Positions 1-5,933 of a DNA stretch of 9,525 nt are shown in pieces. The DNA comes from Rhodoluna sp. Lineage in GTDB: Bacteria; Actinomycetota; Actinomycetes; Actinomycetales; Microbacteriaceae. Positions within the stretch are counted from its first letter, which is position 1, and each line of letters opens with the position of its first letter. The notes beneath the pieces were generated by a model. The model saw only the letters and a program-made list of their open reading frames with translations. It did not search any database and was not told the origin of the DNA. The DNA is taken from positions 1 through 9,525 of the forward strand of contig JAEMTJ010000040.1 of assembly GCA_016462375.1 (NCBI GenBank). Direction: 5' to 3'. The translations under genes and the position numbers were made by a program.

Positions 1-1744
1 CTAAGAATGGGTGGGCTGTCTGTTCGAAGAGAGTTGTCAACGCTTCAGCATTGGTTGAAAAGCCAGTCTTAACCTTTGAAGTCCCCTTCATGCCAAGGTC
101 TTCAAATAGGACCGTCTGCAGTTGCTTAGGCGAAGCGAGGTTGATTTCTTTGCCAATGATCGCGTAACAGGATCTTGCTATCTCTGTTATTTCAGCATCG
201 AGTTCGCGAATCATGCCTTCGAGAGTTAACACGTCCAGGGTGATGCCAGCGGTTTCCATTCTCGCTAAAGTGTGGCTGCTGGCTAGCTCAACATCTTTGT
301 AGACGTCCGTCTGCTTTGACTCTGTCAGGTGAGCTCCAATTGCGTCCTCTAATTGGTATATGTGCCAAGCCAGCTCAGATGCGCTTGGAAGCGTAGCGCC
401 GATGTCGTCTGAAGGTGCCGAGACTACTATTCCTAAGTACTCCTCAACTATTGACTCAATCGAATAACCTTTTCGCAGTGGGTTATCAACGTAAGCAGCA
501 AGCAGCGGATCAGCCACTACACCATTGACTGAAAGCCCAATCTCCACTAATGATCGTTCCGTGTTTTTAGAATCGTAAACAATCTTCTCTGTGGTTGAGG
601 CCAGAAAATCGGAGACCTCTTTGTTGATTTCTTTTCCAGAGAGGGTTATTCGCCCGTTGGATGCCGCAATCCCGATTTCTAGTAAAGACTTAACCCCCTC
701 TTCTTCAAATCTTAGGTAAACGGCAACTGCTTGCTTGCTGAGAGCCATTGTTCTAAGGTCAACCGAATTCTCGGCCAGTAATTCGATTACTGGCTTTGAA
801 GCCTTGGTGACTATGGCTGGAGTTTGTTCTGCCTCCAAATCAGAGACTGTTGCTTGCACACCTGTAGTGCCACGTGCTTTTAGGACACGCTCTAGGAGTG
901 AGCGAAATTGCAGCTTCGCGAAGGTTTCACGCACCTTATCTTCCTCGACAGGCTTTAACACAAAAGCATCAAAGCTATATCCGATATCCAAATCCCTTAC
1001 CAAGTGGTTCAATCTTCGGTTGCGAACAGCTAGCCCTTGATGCTCTCTTAGGCTCTCACCAACCTTGCCTGGAATATCTTCAGCAGCTTTCAACACGCCT
1101 TCCAAGTCTCCATATTGAACTAACCACTTTGCTGCTGTCTTAGGTCCAACGCCCGGCACACCAGGTAAGTTATCCGAAGTTTCACCGACCAGCGCCGCCA
1201 AATCTGGGTATTGCTTGGCGTGAATCCCGTATCTTTCAACTACTGCTGCATCGTTCATTCGGTTCAGGTTCATGACACCCTTGACGGGATACAAAATAGT
1301 GACATCCTCTTGGATTAGTTGGAACGTATCTCGATCGCCAGAAACAATCAGTACTCGATAGCCGGCTGCTGCACCTTGGTCAGCGAGGCTGGCGATGATG
1401 TCATCGGCTTCGTAGTTAACCTTGGTGAGAGTGATGATGCCCATAGCCTGGAGCGCTTCTTCGAGTAATTCAGTTTGTCCAATAAATTCAGGAGGAGTTT
1501 CACCTCTGGTCCCTTTGTATTCAGGATATTCATCTGTTCTAAATGAAGACCTAGATAGATCAAAAGCAACTGCCAGATGGGTTGGTTTCTCGTTCTGAAG
1601 GATGTTGAGCATCATCGAAATGAACCCATGGACGGCATTGGTGTGTTGACCACTTGGAATCCTGAAAGAGTCTGGGCTGAGTGCGTAAAAAGCCCTAAAT
1701 GCCAATGAATGACCATCAATAAGCAGAAGGGTAGGCTTGGACAT
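1..1744 (-). CDS. polA: DNA polymerase I, N-terminal 581 codons (gene runs off the left edge)
   Basis: DNA polymerase I fills gaps in DNA repair and removes Okazaki-fragment primers. The reading frame is open from an ATG at 1744 to the left edge with no stop, giving 581 of the usual roughly 880-900 residues. Residues 1-290 form the 5' nuclease domain: the start reads LLLIDGHSLAFRAFYAL, and the metal-binding acids are visible as D10, D62, E112, D114/D115, D137/D139 and D191, followed by the helix-hairpin-helix NLPGVPGVGPKTA. Residues about 310-480 are the 3'-5' exonuclease-like domain, but the DxE motif expected at its start is replaced by a VYLRF context, so proofreading is probably lost, as in mycobacterial PolA. 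From about residue 480 the polymerase domain begins (INLASPKQLQTVLFEDLG); catalytic motifs A, B and C lie outside the window. The start codon matches the family N-terminus but has no well-spaced Shine-Dalgarno; an AGGA sits only 1 nt from it. The gene is divergent from the thioesterase. Confidence 0.96.
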   Translation of the reverse strand, partial: MSKPTLLLIDGHSLAFRAFYALSPDSFRIPSGQHTNAVHGFISMMLNILQNEKPTHLAVAFDLSRSSFRTDEYPEYKGTRGETPPEFIGQTELLEEALQAMGIITLTKVNYEADDIIASLADQGAAAGYRVLIVSGDRDTFQLIQEDVTILYPVKGVMNLNRMNDAAVVERYGIHAKQYPDLAALVGETSDNLPGVPGVGPKTAAKWLVQYGDLEGVLKAAEDIPGKVGESLREHQGLAVRNRRLNHLVRDLDIGYSFDAFVLKPVEEDKVRETFAKLQFRSLLERVLKARGTTGVQATVSDLEAEQTPAIVTKASKPVIELLAENSVDLRTMALSKQAVAVYLRFEEEGVKSLLEIGIAASNGRITLSGKEINKEVSDFLASTTEKIVYDSKNTERSLVEIGLSVNGVVADPLLAAYVDNPLRKGYSIESIVEEYLGIVVSAPSDDIGATLPSASELAWHIYQLEDAIGAHLTESKQTDVYKDVELASSHTLARMETAGITLDVLTLEGMIRELDAEITEIARSCYAIIGKEINLASPKQLQTVLFEDLGMKGTSKVKTGFSTNAEALTTLFEQTAHPFL

Positions 1745-1756
1745 GTCCTAAGCCTA
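1732..1756. promoter_or_regulatory. Near-perfect palindrome over the polA start codon
   Basis: The left arm TAGGCTT (1732-1738) and right arm AAGCCTA (1750-1756) flank the 10-bp perfect palindrome GGACATGTCC (1739-1748). A single unpaired T at 1749 is the only break. The polA ATG (1742-1744, minus strand) is at the exact centre. In polA mRNA with a leader this would form a 10-bp stem with one bulge and a CAUG loop. As DNA it could be an operator covering a candidate -10 (TAGGCT, minus strand, 6 nt before the ATG). The symmetry is directly visible; the regulatory role is inferred. Confidence 0.45.
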
Positions 1757-1766
1757 ACTTGGACAT
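1736..1766. repeat. Direct repeat CTTGGACAT, two copies 22 bp apart
   Basis: CTTGGACAT occurs at 1736-1744 and again at 1758-1766, start to start 22 bp, about two helical turns. The first copy is part of the palindrome over the polA start; the second lies in the gap shared with the divergent thioesterase gene. The arrangement resembles paired binding sites for a dimeric regulator, but no regulator is known from the sequence. Confidence 0.4.
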
Positions 1767-1791
1767 TCCGTATCGAAAGCCAAGCAACAGC

Positions 1792-1797
1792 GAGGAA
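1792..1797 (+). promoter_or_regulatory. Ribosome binding site of the thioesterase gene
   Basis: GAGGAA lies 5 nt before the ATG at 1803. It is the best Shine-Dalgarno in the divergent gap and fixes the thioesterase start. No convincing -35/-10 pair was found for this gene. Confidence 0.7.
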
Positions 1798-1802
1798 ACT
1801 TC

Positions 1803-2225
1803 ATGGCAGAACACACTCCCGAAGAGATCATGGCCTGGGTAAATGACCGAGGCTTGGGTGAATTAGCCGAAAAAATGGGCATAGAAATACTTGCACTCAC
1901 CGCGGCATCAGGAGTAGCGACTATGCCTGCAGAAGGCAACCGTCAACCCCTGGGGCTTGTTCACGGCGGGGCTTATGTTGTTTTAGCTGAGACCCTTGGC
2001 AGTATGTGTGCCAATCTAGCTGCAGGTCCCGGTCGTCACGCCGTTGGAATTGAGATTAGCGCTTCACATTCGAAAAGTGCTAAAGACGGAATTGTGACCG
2101 CTACCGCGAAAGCAGTAAGCATTGGTAAAAATCTAACTACCCACGAGATTGCTGTTGAAGACGATACGGGCAACCGACTGTCAACAATCAGAATTACTAA
2201 CTTTCTAAGAGAAAACAGAGACTAA
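1803..2225 (+). CDS. Hotdog-fold acyl-CoA thioesterase (PaaI/YdiI/EntH type)
   Basis: This 140-residue protein has the size and layout of a single hotdog-domain PaaI-superfamily thioesterase, a cytoplasmic enzyme that hydrolyses acyl- or aroyl-CoA thioesters, usually as a tetramer. The signature GLVHGGAYVVLAETLGS spans residues 51-67. It supplies His54 and Glu63, and Gln48 precedes them. These are the residues used by E. coli YdiI and EntH (YbdB), and they fall at the same numbers. The central helix is followed by GIEISASHSKSAKDG and a strand ending TIRITNF, typical of the fold. The substrate cannot be read from sequence. The YdiI relatives suggest 1,4-dihydroxy-2-naphthoyl-CoA in menaquinone synthesis, but phenylacetyl-CoA-type or general housekeeping hydrolysis is equally possible, and no pathway partner is adjacent. 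It is divergent from polA, and its stop codon overlaps that of pdtaR on the other strand. Confidence 0.9.
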   Translation: MAEHTPEEIMAWVNDRGLGELAEKMGIEILALTAASGVATMPAEGNRQPLGLVHGGAYVVLAETLGSMCANLAAGPGRHAVGIEISASHSKSAKDGIVTATAKAVSIGKNLTTHEIAVEDDTGNRLSTIRITNFLRENRD

Positions 2226-2818
2226 TCGGCTTTGTCAGTTAACTGCTCAATAACCGTTAGCGCAACCTGCTTCATACTCAATCTTCTATCCATTGAAGCT
2301 TTTTGAATCCATCTAAATGCTTCAGGCTCGTTTAGCTTCATTTTCTCGGTGAGTAATCCCTTTGCCCTGTCGACAAGTTTTCTTGTTTCAAGTTTTTCTT
2401 GGGCGTCCTCGATTGCTTGCGCTGCTTCAGCCATTCGTGAATGCAAACTGAGAGCGATCCGGAGTGCTGGAAGCAGGTTGCTCGGATTAAATGGTTTGAC
2501 TACGTAGCTGTAAACCCCAGCTGCGCTAGCTCTATCTACAAGGTCAGGTGAGCTGAAGGCAGTGAGTAAGACAACAGGGATGTTCAGCAGTGACACTGCC
2601 TCGGCAGCTTGCAGGCCATCAGTGCCAGGCATCTTGATGTCAGTCAGCAGAAGATCGGGTTTGAGCTCTATAGCCAACTCAATTGCGCGAGCGCCATCCC
2701 CTGCCTCGCCAACTACATCAAAGCCACCTTCGGTTAGTGTTTGTACGATGTCAAGACGAATAATAGCTTCGTCTTCAGCGACAACAACCCTAGGTCGTCC
2801 CTCGCTTTTGGTTTCCAT
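2222..2818 (-). CDS. pdtaR: PdtaR-type response regulator with ANTAR RNA-binding domain
   Basis: This 198-residue cytoplasmic protein has an N-terminal receiver domain (about residues 10-125) and a C-terminal ANTAR domain (about 135-195). The receiver has acidic E15/D16, phospho-acceptor D60 (LLTDIKMPGTDG), T86 and K108 (VVKPF). A coiled linker leads into ETRKLVDRAKGLL and the rest of the three-helix ANTAR bundle, including EPEAFRWIQKASMDRR. It closely resembles Mycobacterium tuberculosis PdtaR (Rv1626), which is phosphorylated by the kinase PdtaS. ANTAR domains bind paired hexaloop hairpins in nascent RNA and prevent termination. No kinase gene is in the window, so the partner must be encoded elsewhere, as is usual for this family. 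An in-frame ATG at 2908 would extend the protein into the tRNA gene and adds residues unlike the family. The ATG at 2818 gives the usual N-terminus but has no Shine-Dalgarno. Confidence 0.95.
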   Translation of the reverse strand: METKSEGRPRVVVAEDEAIIRLDIVQTLTEGGFDVVGEAGDGARAIELAIELKPDLLLTDIKMPGTDGLQAAEAVSLLNIPVVLLTAFSSPDLVDRASAAGVYSYVVKPFNPSNLLPALRIALSLHSRMAEAAQAIEDAQEKLETRKLVDRAKGLLTEKMKLNEPEAFRWIQKASMDRRLSMKQVALTVIEQLTDKAD

Positions 2819-2822
2819 AGCA

Positions 2823-2851
2823 TTACCATAATGGGGCAACCTAGGTATTCT
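2823..2851 (+). promoter_or_regulatory. Candidate promoter of tRNA-Leu
   Basis: TTACCA (2823-2828) and TATTCT (2846-2851), 17 bp apart, each match the sigma-70-type consensus at 4 of 6 positions. They would start transcription about 19 nt before the tRNA 5' end. A competing -10, TAGACT at 2861-2866, has no partner -35. The element overlaps the pdtaR upstream region on the opposite strand. Confidence 0.3.
2825..2830 (-). promoter_or_regulatory. Candidate -10 element for a leaderless pdtaR transcript
   Basis: On the minus strand TATGGT fits the TANNNT -10 pattern and lies exactly 6 nt before the pdtaR ATG at 2818. This would place the transcript start at or near the A of the ATG. Leaderless mRNAs are common in actinobacteria, and the missing Shine-Dalgarno fits. 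No good -35 is seen at 17 bp. The short AT-rich hexamer could be chance. Confidence 0.35.
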
Positions 2852-2876
2852 GGGATGGTTTAGACTTTTCCTTATT

Positions 2877-2960
2877 GCCGAAGTGGCGAAATGGCAGACG
2901 CGGAGCACTCAAAATGCTTTGCCGAAAGGCGTGTGGGTTCGACTCCCACCTTCGGCACCA
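2877..2960 (+). tRNA. tRNA-Leu (anticodon CAA)
   Basis: A full cloverleaf can be folded. The acceptor GCCGAAG (2877-2883) pairs perfectly with CTTCGGC (2950-2956), followed by A2957 and an encoded CCA (2958-2960). The anticodon stem is GAGCA (2903-2907) with TGCTT (2915-2919), closing on a G-U pair, and the loop CTCAAAA places anticodon CAA at 2910-2912, which reads UUG. A long variable arm (GCC-GAAA-GGC) marks it as a class II tRNA, as expected for leucine. The T arm is GTGGG (2933-2937), loop TTCGACT and CCCAC (2945-2949). The gene stands alone, divergent from pdtaR by 58 bp, and is followed at once by a strong terminator. Confidence 0.97.
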
Positions 2961-2964
2961 AGTA

Positions 2965-2990
2965 AAAACCCCCGAATGATCGGGGGTTTT
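2965..2990. terminator. Bidirectional intrinsic terminator shared by tRNA-Leu and pyk
   Basis: An 11-bp perfect stem (AAAACCCCCGA at 2965-2975 with TCGGGGGTTTT at 2980-2990) closes on an ATGA tetraloop. A T-run follows the hairpin on the plus strand (2987-2990), ending the tRNA transcript. On the minus strand the A-run at 2964-2968 gives five U residues, ending pyk three nucleotides beyond its stop. With only 4 nt between the tRNA CCA and the stem region, the terminator also sets the 3' trailer of the tRNA precursor. Confidence 0.92.
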
Positions 2991-2993
2991 CTA

Positions 2994-4436
2994 CTATTTG
3001 GCGTAAGCCGGAGCTGCTCCATTTATTGCATCGCCAACTCGATGAACTCGTAGCGAGTTAGTTGATCCTGGGATACCCGGAGGTGTACCTGCCACTACAA
3101 CAACTTCGTCGCCAATCTTGGCAATGTTCTTACCCAACAAGATCTCGTCCACCTGATGCATCATGTCGTCCGTATGCTTAACCTTTTCAACTAGGTAAAC
3201 ATCCGCTCCCCACACGATTGAAAGCCTTCTACGAGTCTCCTCATTTGGCGTGAACGCAATTGTTGGTATCTCGTGACGCAGTCGTGAAACTCTTCTTAGT
3301 GAGTCACCACTTTCGGTGAAGACACAGATGAACTTTGAACCCAGGAGGTCTGCGATTTCGGCTGCAGCTAAGGTGACGGCTCCACCGTGGGTATGTGGTT
3401 TAGTTCCAAGAGGAGGAATGCGACTTAGCCCATTTTCTTCAGTTGATTTGATGATGCTGGCCATAGCCTCAACAGTTTCAACTGGAAATTCTCCTACCGA
3501 AGTCTCACCGGAGAGCATGAGACAGTCAGCTCCGTCTAGTACTGCGTTAGCAACATCGCTTGCTTCTGCTCTCGTAGGACGAGATGCAGTAATCATAGAC
3601 TCAAGCATTTGCGTAGCAACTATCACTGGCTTGGCCCAACGACGTGAAAGTTCAATTGCGCGCTTCTGCACTAGTGGAACTTGCCAGAATGGAAGTTCGA
3701 CACCTAAATCACCACGAGCCACCATTACAGCATCAAAAGCATCAATAATTTCTTCGAGGGCTTCAACAGCCTGTGGCTTCTCAATTTTTGCGATGACTGG
3801 AAGGAATTTGCCCTCTTCACGCATGATTTCATGAACTCGAACAATGTCGGAAGCATTTCGCACAAACGATAGTGCGACCATGTCGACACCGAGACGAATG
3901 CCCCAACGAAGGTCATCTTCGTCCTTCTCACTTAGCGCAGGAACGTTGACGGCAACGCCAGGCAGATTGATTCCCTTGTTGTTGCTAACAGGTCCTGCAA
4001 CTTCCACGACCGTTGTAACAGTGCGGTCATCGACAGCTGTTGCCCGAAGGCCCACCTTGCCGTCATCGATGAGAAGAACATCCCCGATCTTTACGTCCCC
4101 AGGTAGGCCCTTGTGGGTGGTCGAACAGATGTTCACATCTCCCTGAATGTCATCAATAGTTATCTTGAAAGTTGCACCTTTTACAAGTTGCACTGGGCCA
4201 TCAGTAAATCTACCCAAGCGAATCTTCGGTCCCTGAAGGTCTACGAAGATCCCAACTGGCTTACCCAAATCTTCAGCAACCTTGCGCACAGTCTGATAGA
4301 TGCCTTCGTGTACCTCATGGCTACCATGACTTAGGTTCATTCTCGCGACATCGACACCTGCTTCGATAATTGCTTTGATTGACTCATAGGTCGAAACTGC
4401 TGGGCCTAGGGTTGCGACGATTTTTGCGCGTCTCAT
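2994..4436 (-). CDS. pyk: Pyruvate kinase
   Basis: Pyruvate kinase converts phosphoenolpyruvate and ADP to pyruvate and ATP in the cytoplasm, the last step of glycolysis. The 480-residue length is normal for bacterial enzymes. The N-terminal barrel starts RRAKIVATLGPA and has R32, N34 and S36-H37 (ARMNLSHG). The lid B domain runs from about residue 70 to 165. The active-site block VIAKIEKPQAV gives catalytic Lys217 and Mg-binding Glu219, and VARGDLGVE gives D243. T275 lies in VIVATQMLESM, and the C-terminal allosteric domain follows from about residue 345. The DLQGPKIR motif carries Lys71 where potassium-dependent enzymes have Glu, pointing to a K+-independent kinase. The gene lies 42 bp downstream of gltD on the same strand. 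The ATG at 4436 is preceded by a good Shine-Dalgarno. The end has two adjacent in-frame TAG stops (2994-2996 and 2991-2993) running straight into the shared terminator. Confidence 0.98.
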   Translation of the reverse strand: MRRAKIVATLGPAVSTYESIKAIIEAGVDVARMNLSHGSHEVHEGIYQTVRKVAEDLGKPVGIFVDLQGPKIRLGRFTDGPVQLVKGATFKITIDDIQGDVNICSTTHKGLPGDVKIGDVLLIDDGKVGLRATAVDDRTVTTVVEVAGPVSNNKGINLPGVAVNVPALSEKDEDDLRWGIRLGVDMVALSFVRNASDIVRVHEIMREEGKFLPVIAKIEKPQAVEALEEIIDAFDAVMVARGDLGVELPFWQVPLVQKRAIELSRRWAKPVIVATQMLESMITASRPTRAEASDVANAVLDGADCLMLSGETSVGEFPVETVEAMASIIKSTEENGLSRIPPLGTKPHTHGGAVTLAAAEIADLLGSKFICVFTESGDSLRRVSRLRHEIPTIAFTPNEETRRRLSIVWGADVYLVEKVKHTDDMMHQVDEILLGKNIAKIGDEVVVVAGTPPGIPGSTNSLRVHRVGDAINGAAPAYAK

Positions 4437-4440
4437 ATTT

Positions 4441-4446
4441 TCCTTT
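4441..4446 (-). promoter_or_regulatory. Ribosome binding site of pyk
   Basis: On the minus strand AAAGGA ends 4 nt before the ATG at 4436, supporting this start. Its own strong ribosome binding site means pyk can be translated independently even if it is transcribed together with gltBD. Confidence 0.65.
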
Positions 4447-4465
4447 GTGTGACTTTCGTTTATCA

Positions 4466-4484
4466 GCCTACCGATTGGTTAGGC
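4466..4484. other. Short hairpin spanning the gltD stop codon
   Basis: GCCTACC (4466-4472) pairs with GGT (4477-4479) plus AGGC (4481-4484) around a GATT loop, with one bulged T at 4480. The gltD stop codon lies in the stem. No U-run follows in the gltD-to-pyk direction, so it is unlikely to be an intrinsic terminator. It might be an mRNA processing or stability element between the glt and pyk messages, or chance. Confidence 0.3.
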
Positions 4485-5933
4485 GTGAATTCCTCTATCT
4501 GATGCTTTTACCGGTGCTGGGAGTGAAGTGGTTCCTTCTAAGTACTTATCGATTGCAGCAGCAGCTGCTCTTCCCTCGGCAATTGCCCAAACAATCAGTG
4601 ATTGGCCACGACCGGCGTCCCCTGCTACGAACATTCCGTCGATGTTGGTCGAATAGTCATCAGCACGATCTAGGTTGGTCTTTGAATCGGTGTTTAGTTT
4701 GTCATTACCGATGGCAATTTCACTCTCTGGTCCAGTAAAACCAAGTGCTATGAGAATTAGATCTGCAGGAATCACTTTCTCGGTTCCTGGCTTCGGCCGT
4801 CTTGCACCTTCAACGAATTCAGTTTCAGCAACTTCGATTCCGGTAACCTTGCCATCTTCAGCCAAAAAACGAACTGTGTTAGCAAGATACTTGCGCTCAC
4901 CGAATTCCTCATGTGCACTTGCAACTTCAAAAAGGTTAGGGAATGTTGGCCATGGTTGGTCGGATCTTCGTTCAGCAGGTGGTTGTGTTCCAATGGCAAG
5001 TGTTGTAACGGATAAAGCACCTTGACGAGTTGCAGTGCCAAGACAATCTGCCCCGGTATCTCCACCACCGAGAATAATTACGTGCTTTCCGTTAGCTGAG
5101 ATTTGATCGACTACCTTATCGCCGGCGACCACTCTGTTTGATTGAGTGAGGTAATCCATCGCGAAGTGAATACCGTTATGTTCGCGACCTGGCAAAGCAA
5201 TGTCTCTAGGCTTTGAGGCTCCTGTCGCAACGAGAACCGCCTCGTATCGTTTGAGCAGATCTTCCCAAGTTGTGTCAGTTCCAATGGAAACCCCCGTTCG
5301 GAACCGAGTGCCCTCAGCTTCCATTTGCTCTAATCTGCGGTCCAGGTGGAATTTCTCCATCTTAAAGTCAGGAATTCCGTATCTAAGCAAACCACCGATG
5401 CGGTCATCACGCTCATAGACTGCAACTGTGTGACCTGCTCTGGTTAGTTGTTGGGCCGCGGCTAAACCAGCGGGACCAGAACCTACGATGGCCACAGTCT
5501 TTCCAGTCATACGCTCTGGAGCATGAGCCTCAACCCAGCCACGATCGAATGCTTGATCGATAATGGATGCTTCAATCTGCTTGATTGTGACCGCAGGCTG
5601 ATTGATTGCTAGGACACATGAACTTTCGCAAGGAGCCGGGCAGAGCTTGCCGGTAAACTCTGGGAAGTTATTGGTTGCGTGCAATCGCTCGATAGCACCC
5701 TTACCATCCTGACGCCAGGTTAAATCATTCCATTCAGGGATCAGGTTCCCAAGTGGACAGCCGTGATGACAGAAAGCAATCCCACAATCCATACATCTGC
5801 TAGCTTGAGCACTCAGCACGCCCTGATCGAATGGCTCATAAACCTCTTTCCAATCCTTGATGCGAACTTCAATTTCGCGCCTAGGTGCTGTTTCACGATT
5901 AGTGATCTTTAGGAATCCCCTAGGGTCAGCCAC
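4479..5933 (-). CDS. gltD: Glutamate synthase (NADPH) small subunit
   Basis: GltD is the beta subunit of bacterial NADPH-GOGAT; it takes electrons from NADPH through FAD and passes them to GltB. The 484 residues show the usual order. An N-terminal iron-sulfur domain has C47, C50, C55 and C59 (CMDCGIAFCHHGC) and C98, C102 and C106 (LCPAPCESSC). An FAD-binding fold follows with GSGPAG at 151-156 and E174 at the end of its second strand, then an NADPH fold with GGGDTG at 289-294. The C-terminal FAD segment DGMFVAGDAGRGQSLIVWAI is intact. The start is GTG at 5933, giving the standard N-terminus ADPRGFLK. This codon lies inside the end of gltB, so the genes overlap by 8 bp, and a strong Shine-Dalgarno sits just before it. 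The arrangement indicates translational coupling and equal production of the two subunits. Confidence 0.97.
   Translation of the reverse strand: MADPRGFLKITNRETAPRREIEVRIKDWKEVYEPFDQGVLSAQASRCMDCGIAFCHHGCPLGNLIPEWNDLTWRQDGKGAIERLHATNNFPEFTGKLCPAPCESSCVLAINQPAVTIKQIEASIIDQAFDRGWVEAHAPERMTGKTVAIVGSGPAGLAAAQQLTRAGHTVAVYERDDRIGGLLRYGIPDFKMEKFHLDRRLEQMEAEGTRFRTGVSIGTDTTWEDLLKRYEAVLVATGASKPRDIALPGREHNGIHFAMDYLTQSNRVVAGDKVVDQISANGKHVIILGGGDTGADCLGTATRQGALSVTTLAIGTQPPAERRSDQPWPTFPNLFEVASAHEEFGERKYLANTVRFLAEDGKVTGIEVAETEFVEGARRPKPGTEKVIPADLILIALGFTGPESEIAIGNDKLNTDSKTNLDRADDYSTNIDGMFVAGDAGRGQSLIVWAIAEGRAAAAAIDKYLEGTTSLPAPVKASDRGIHA

Noticed and set aside
735..1143. Two overlapping plus-strand open frames of 101 and 89 codons
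   Set aside because: Both are antisense to the continuous polA frame and have no recognisable domain.
1348..1569. Minus-strand open frame of 73 codons that might suggest polA is broken
   Set aside because: It is in a different frame from polA. Translation from 1744 to position 2 is uninterrupted, so polA is intact in the window and merely runs off the edge.
2819..2908. N-terminal extension of pdtaR to an ATG at 2908
   Set aside because: The extension would read through the tRNA-Leu gene and adds 30 residues with no match to the PdtaR N-terminus.
3316..3834. 172-codon plus-strand open frame
   Set aside because: It lies wholly antisense to pyk over its most conserved region, has a composition rich in Ser/Ala/Arg typical of antisense frames, and lacks a ribosome binding site or recognisable family.
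4379..5418. Several plus-strand open frames opposite pyk, gltD and their junction
   Set aside because: They are antisense shadows of well-supported genes; none has a plausible start site or family features.
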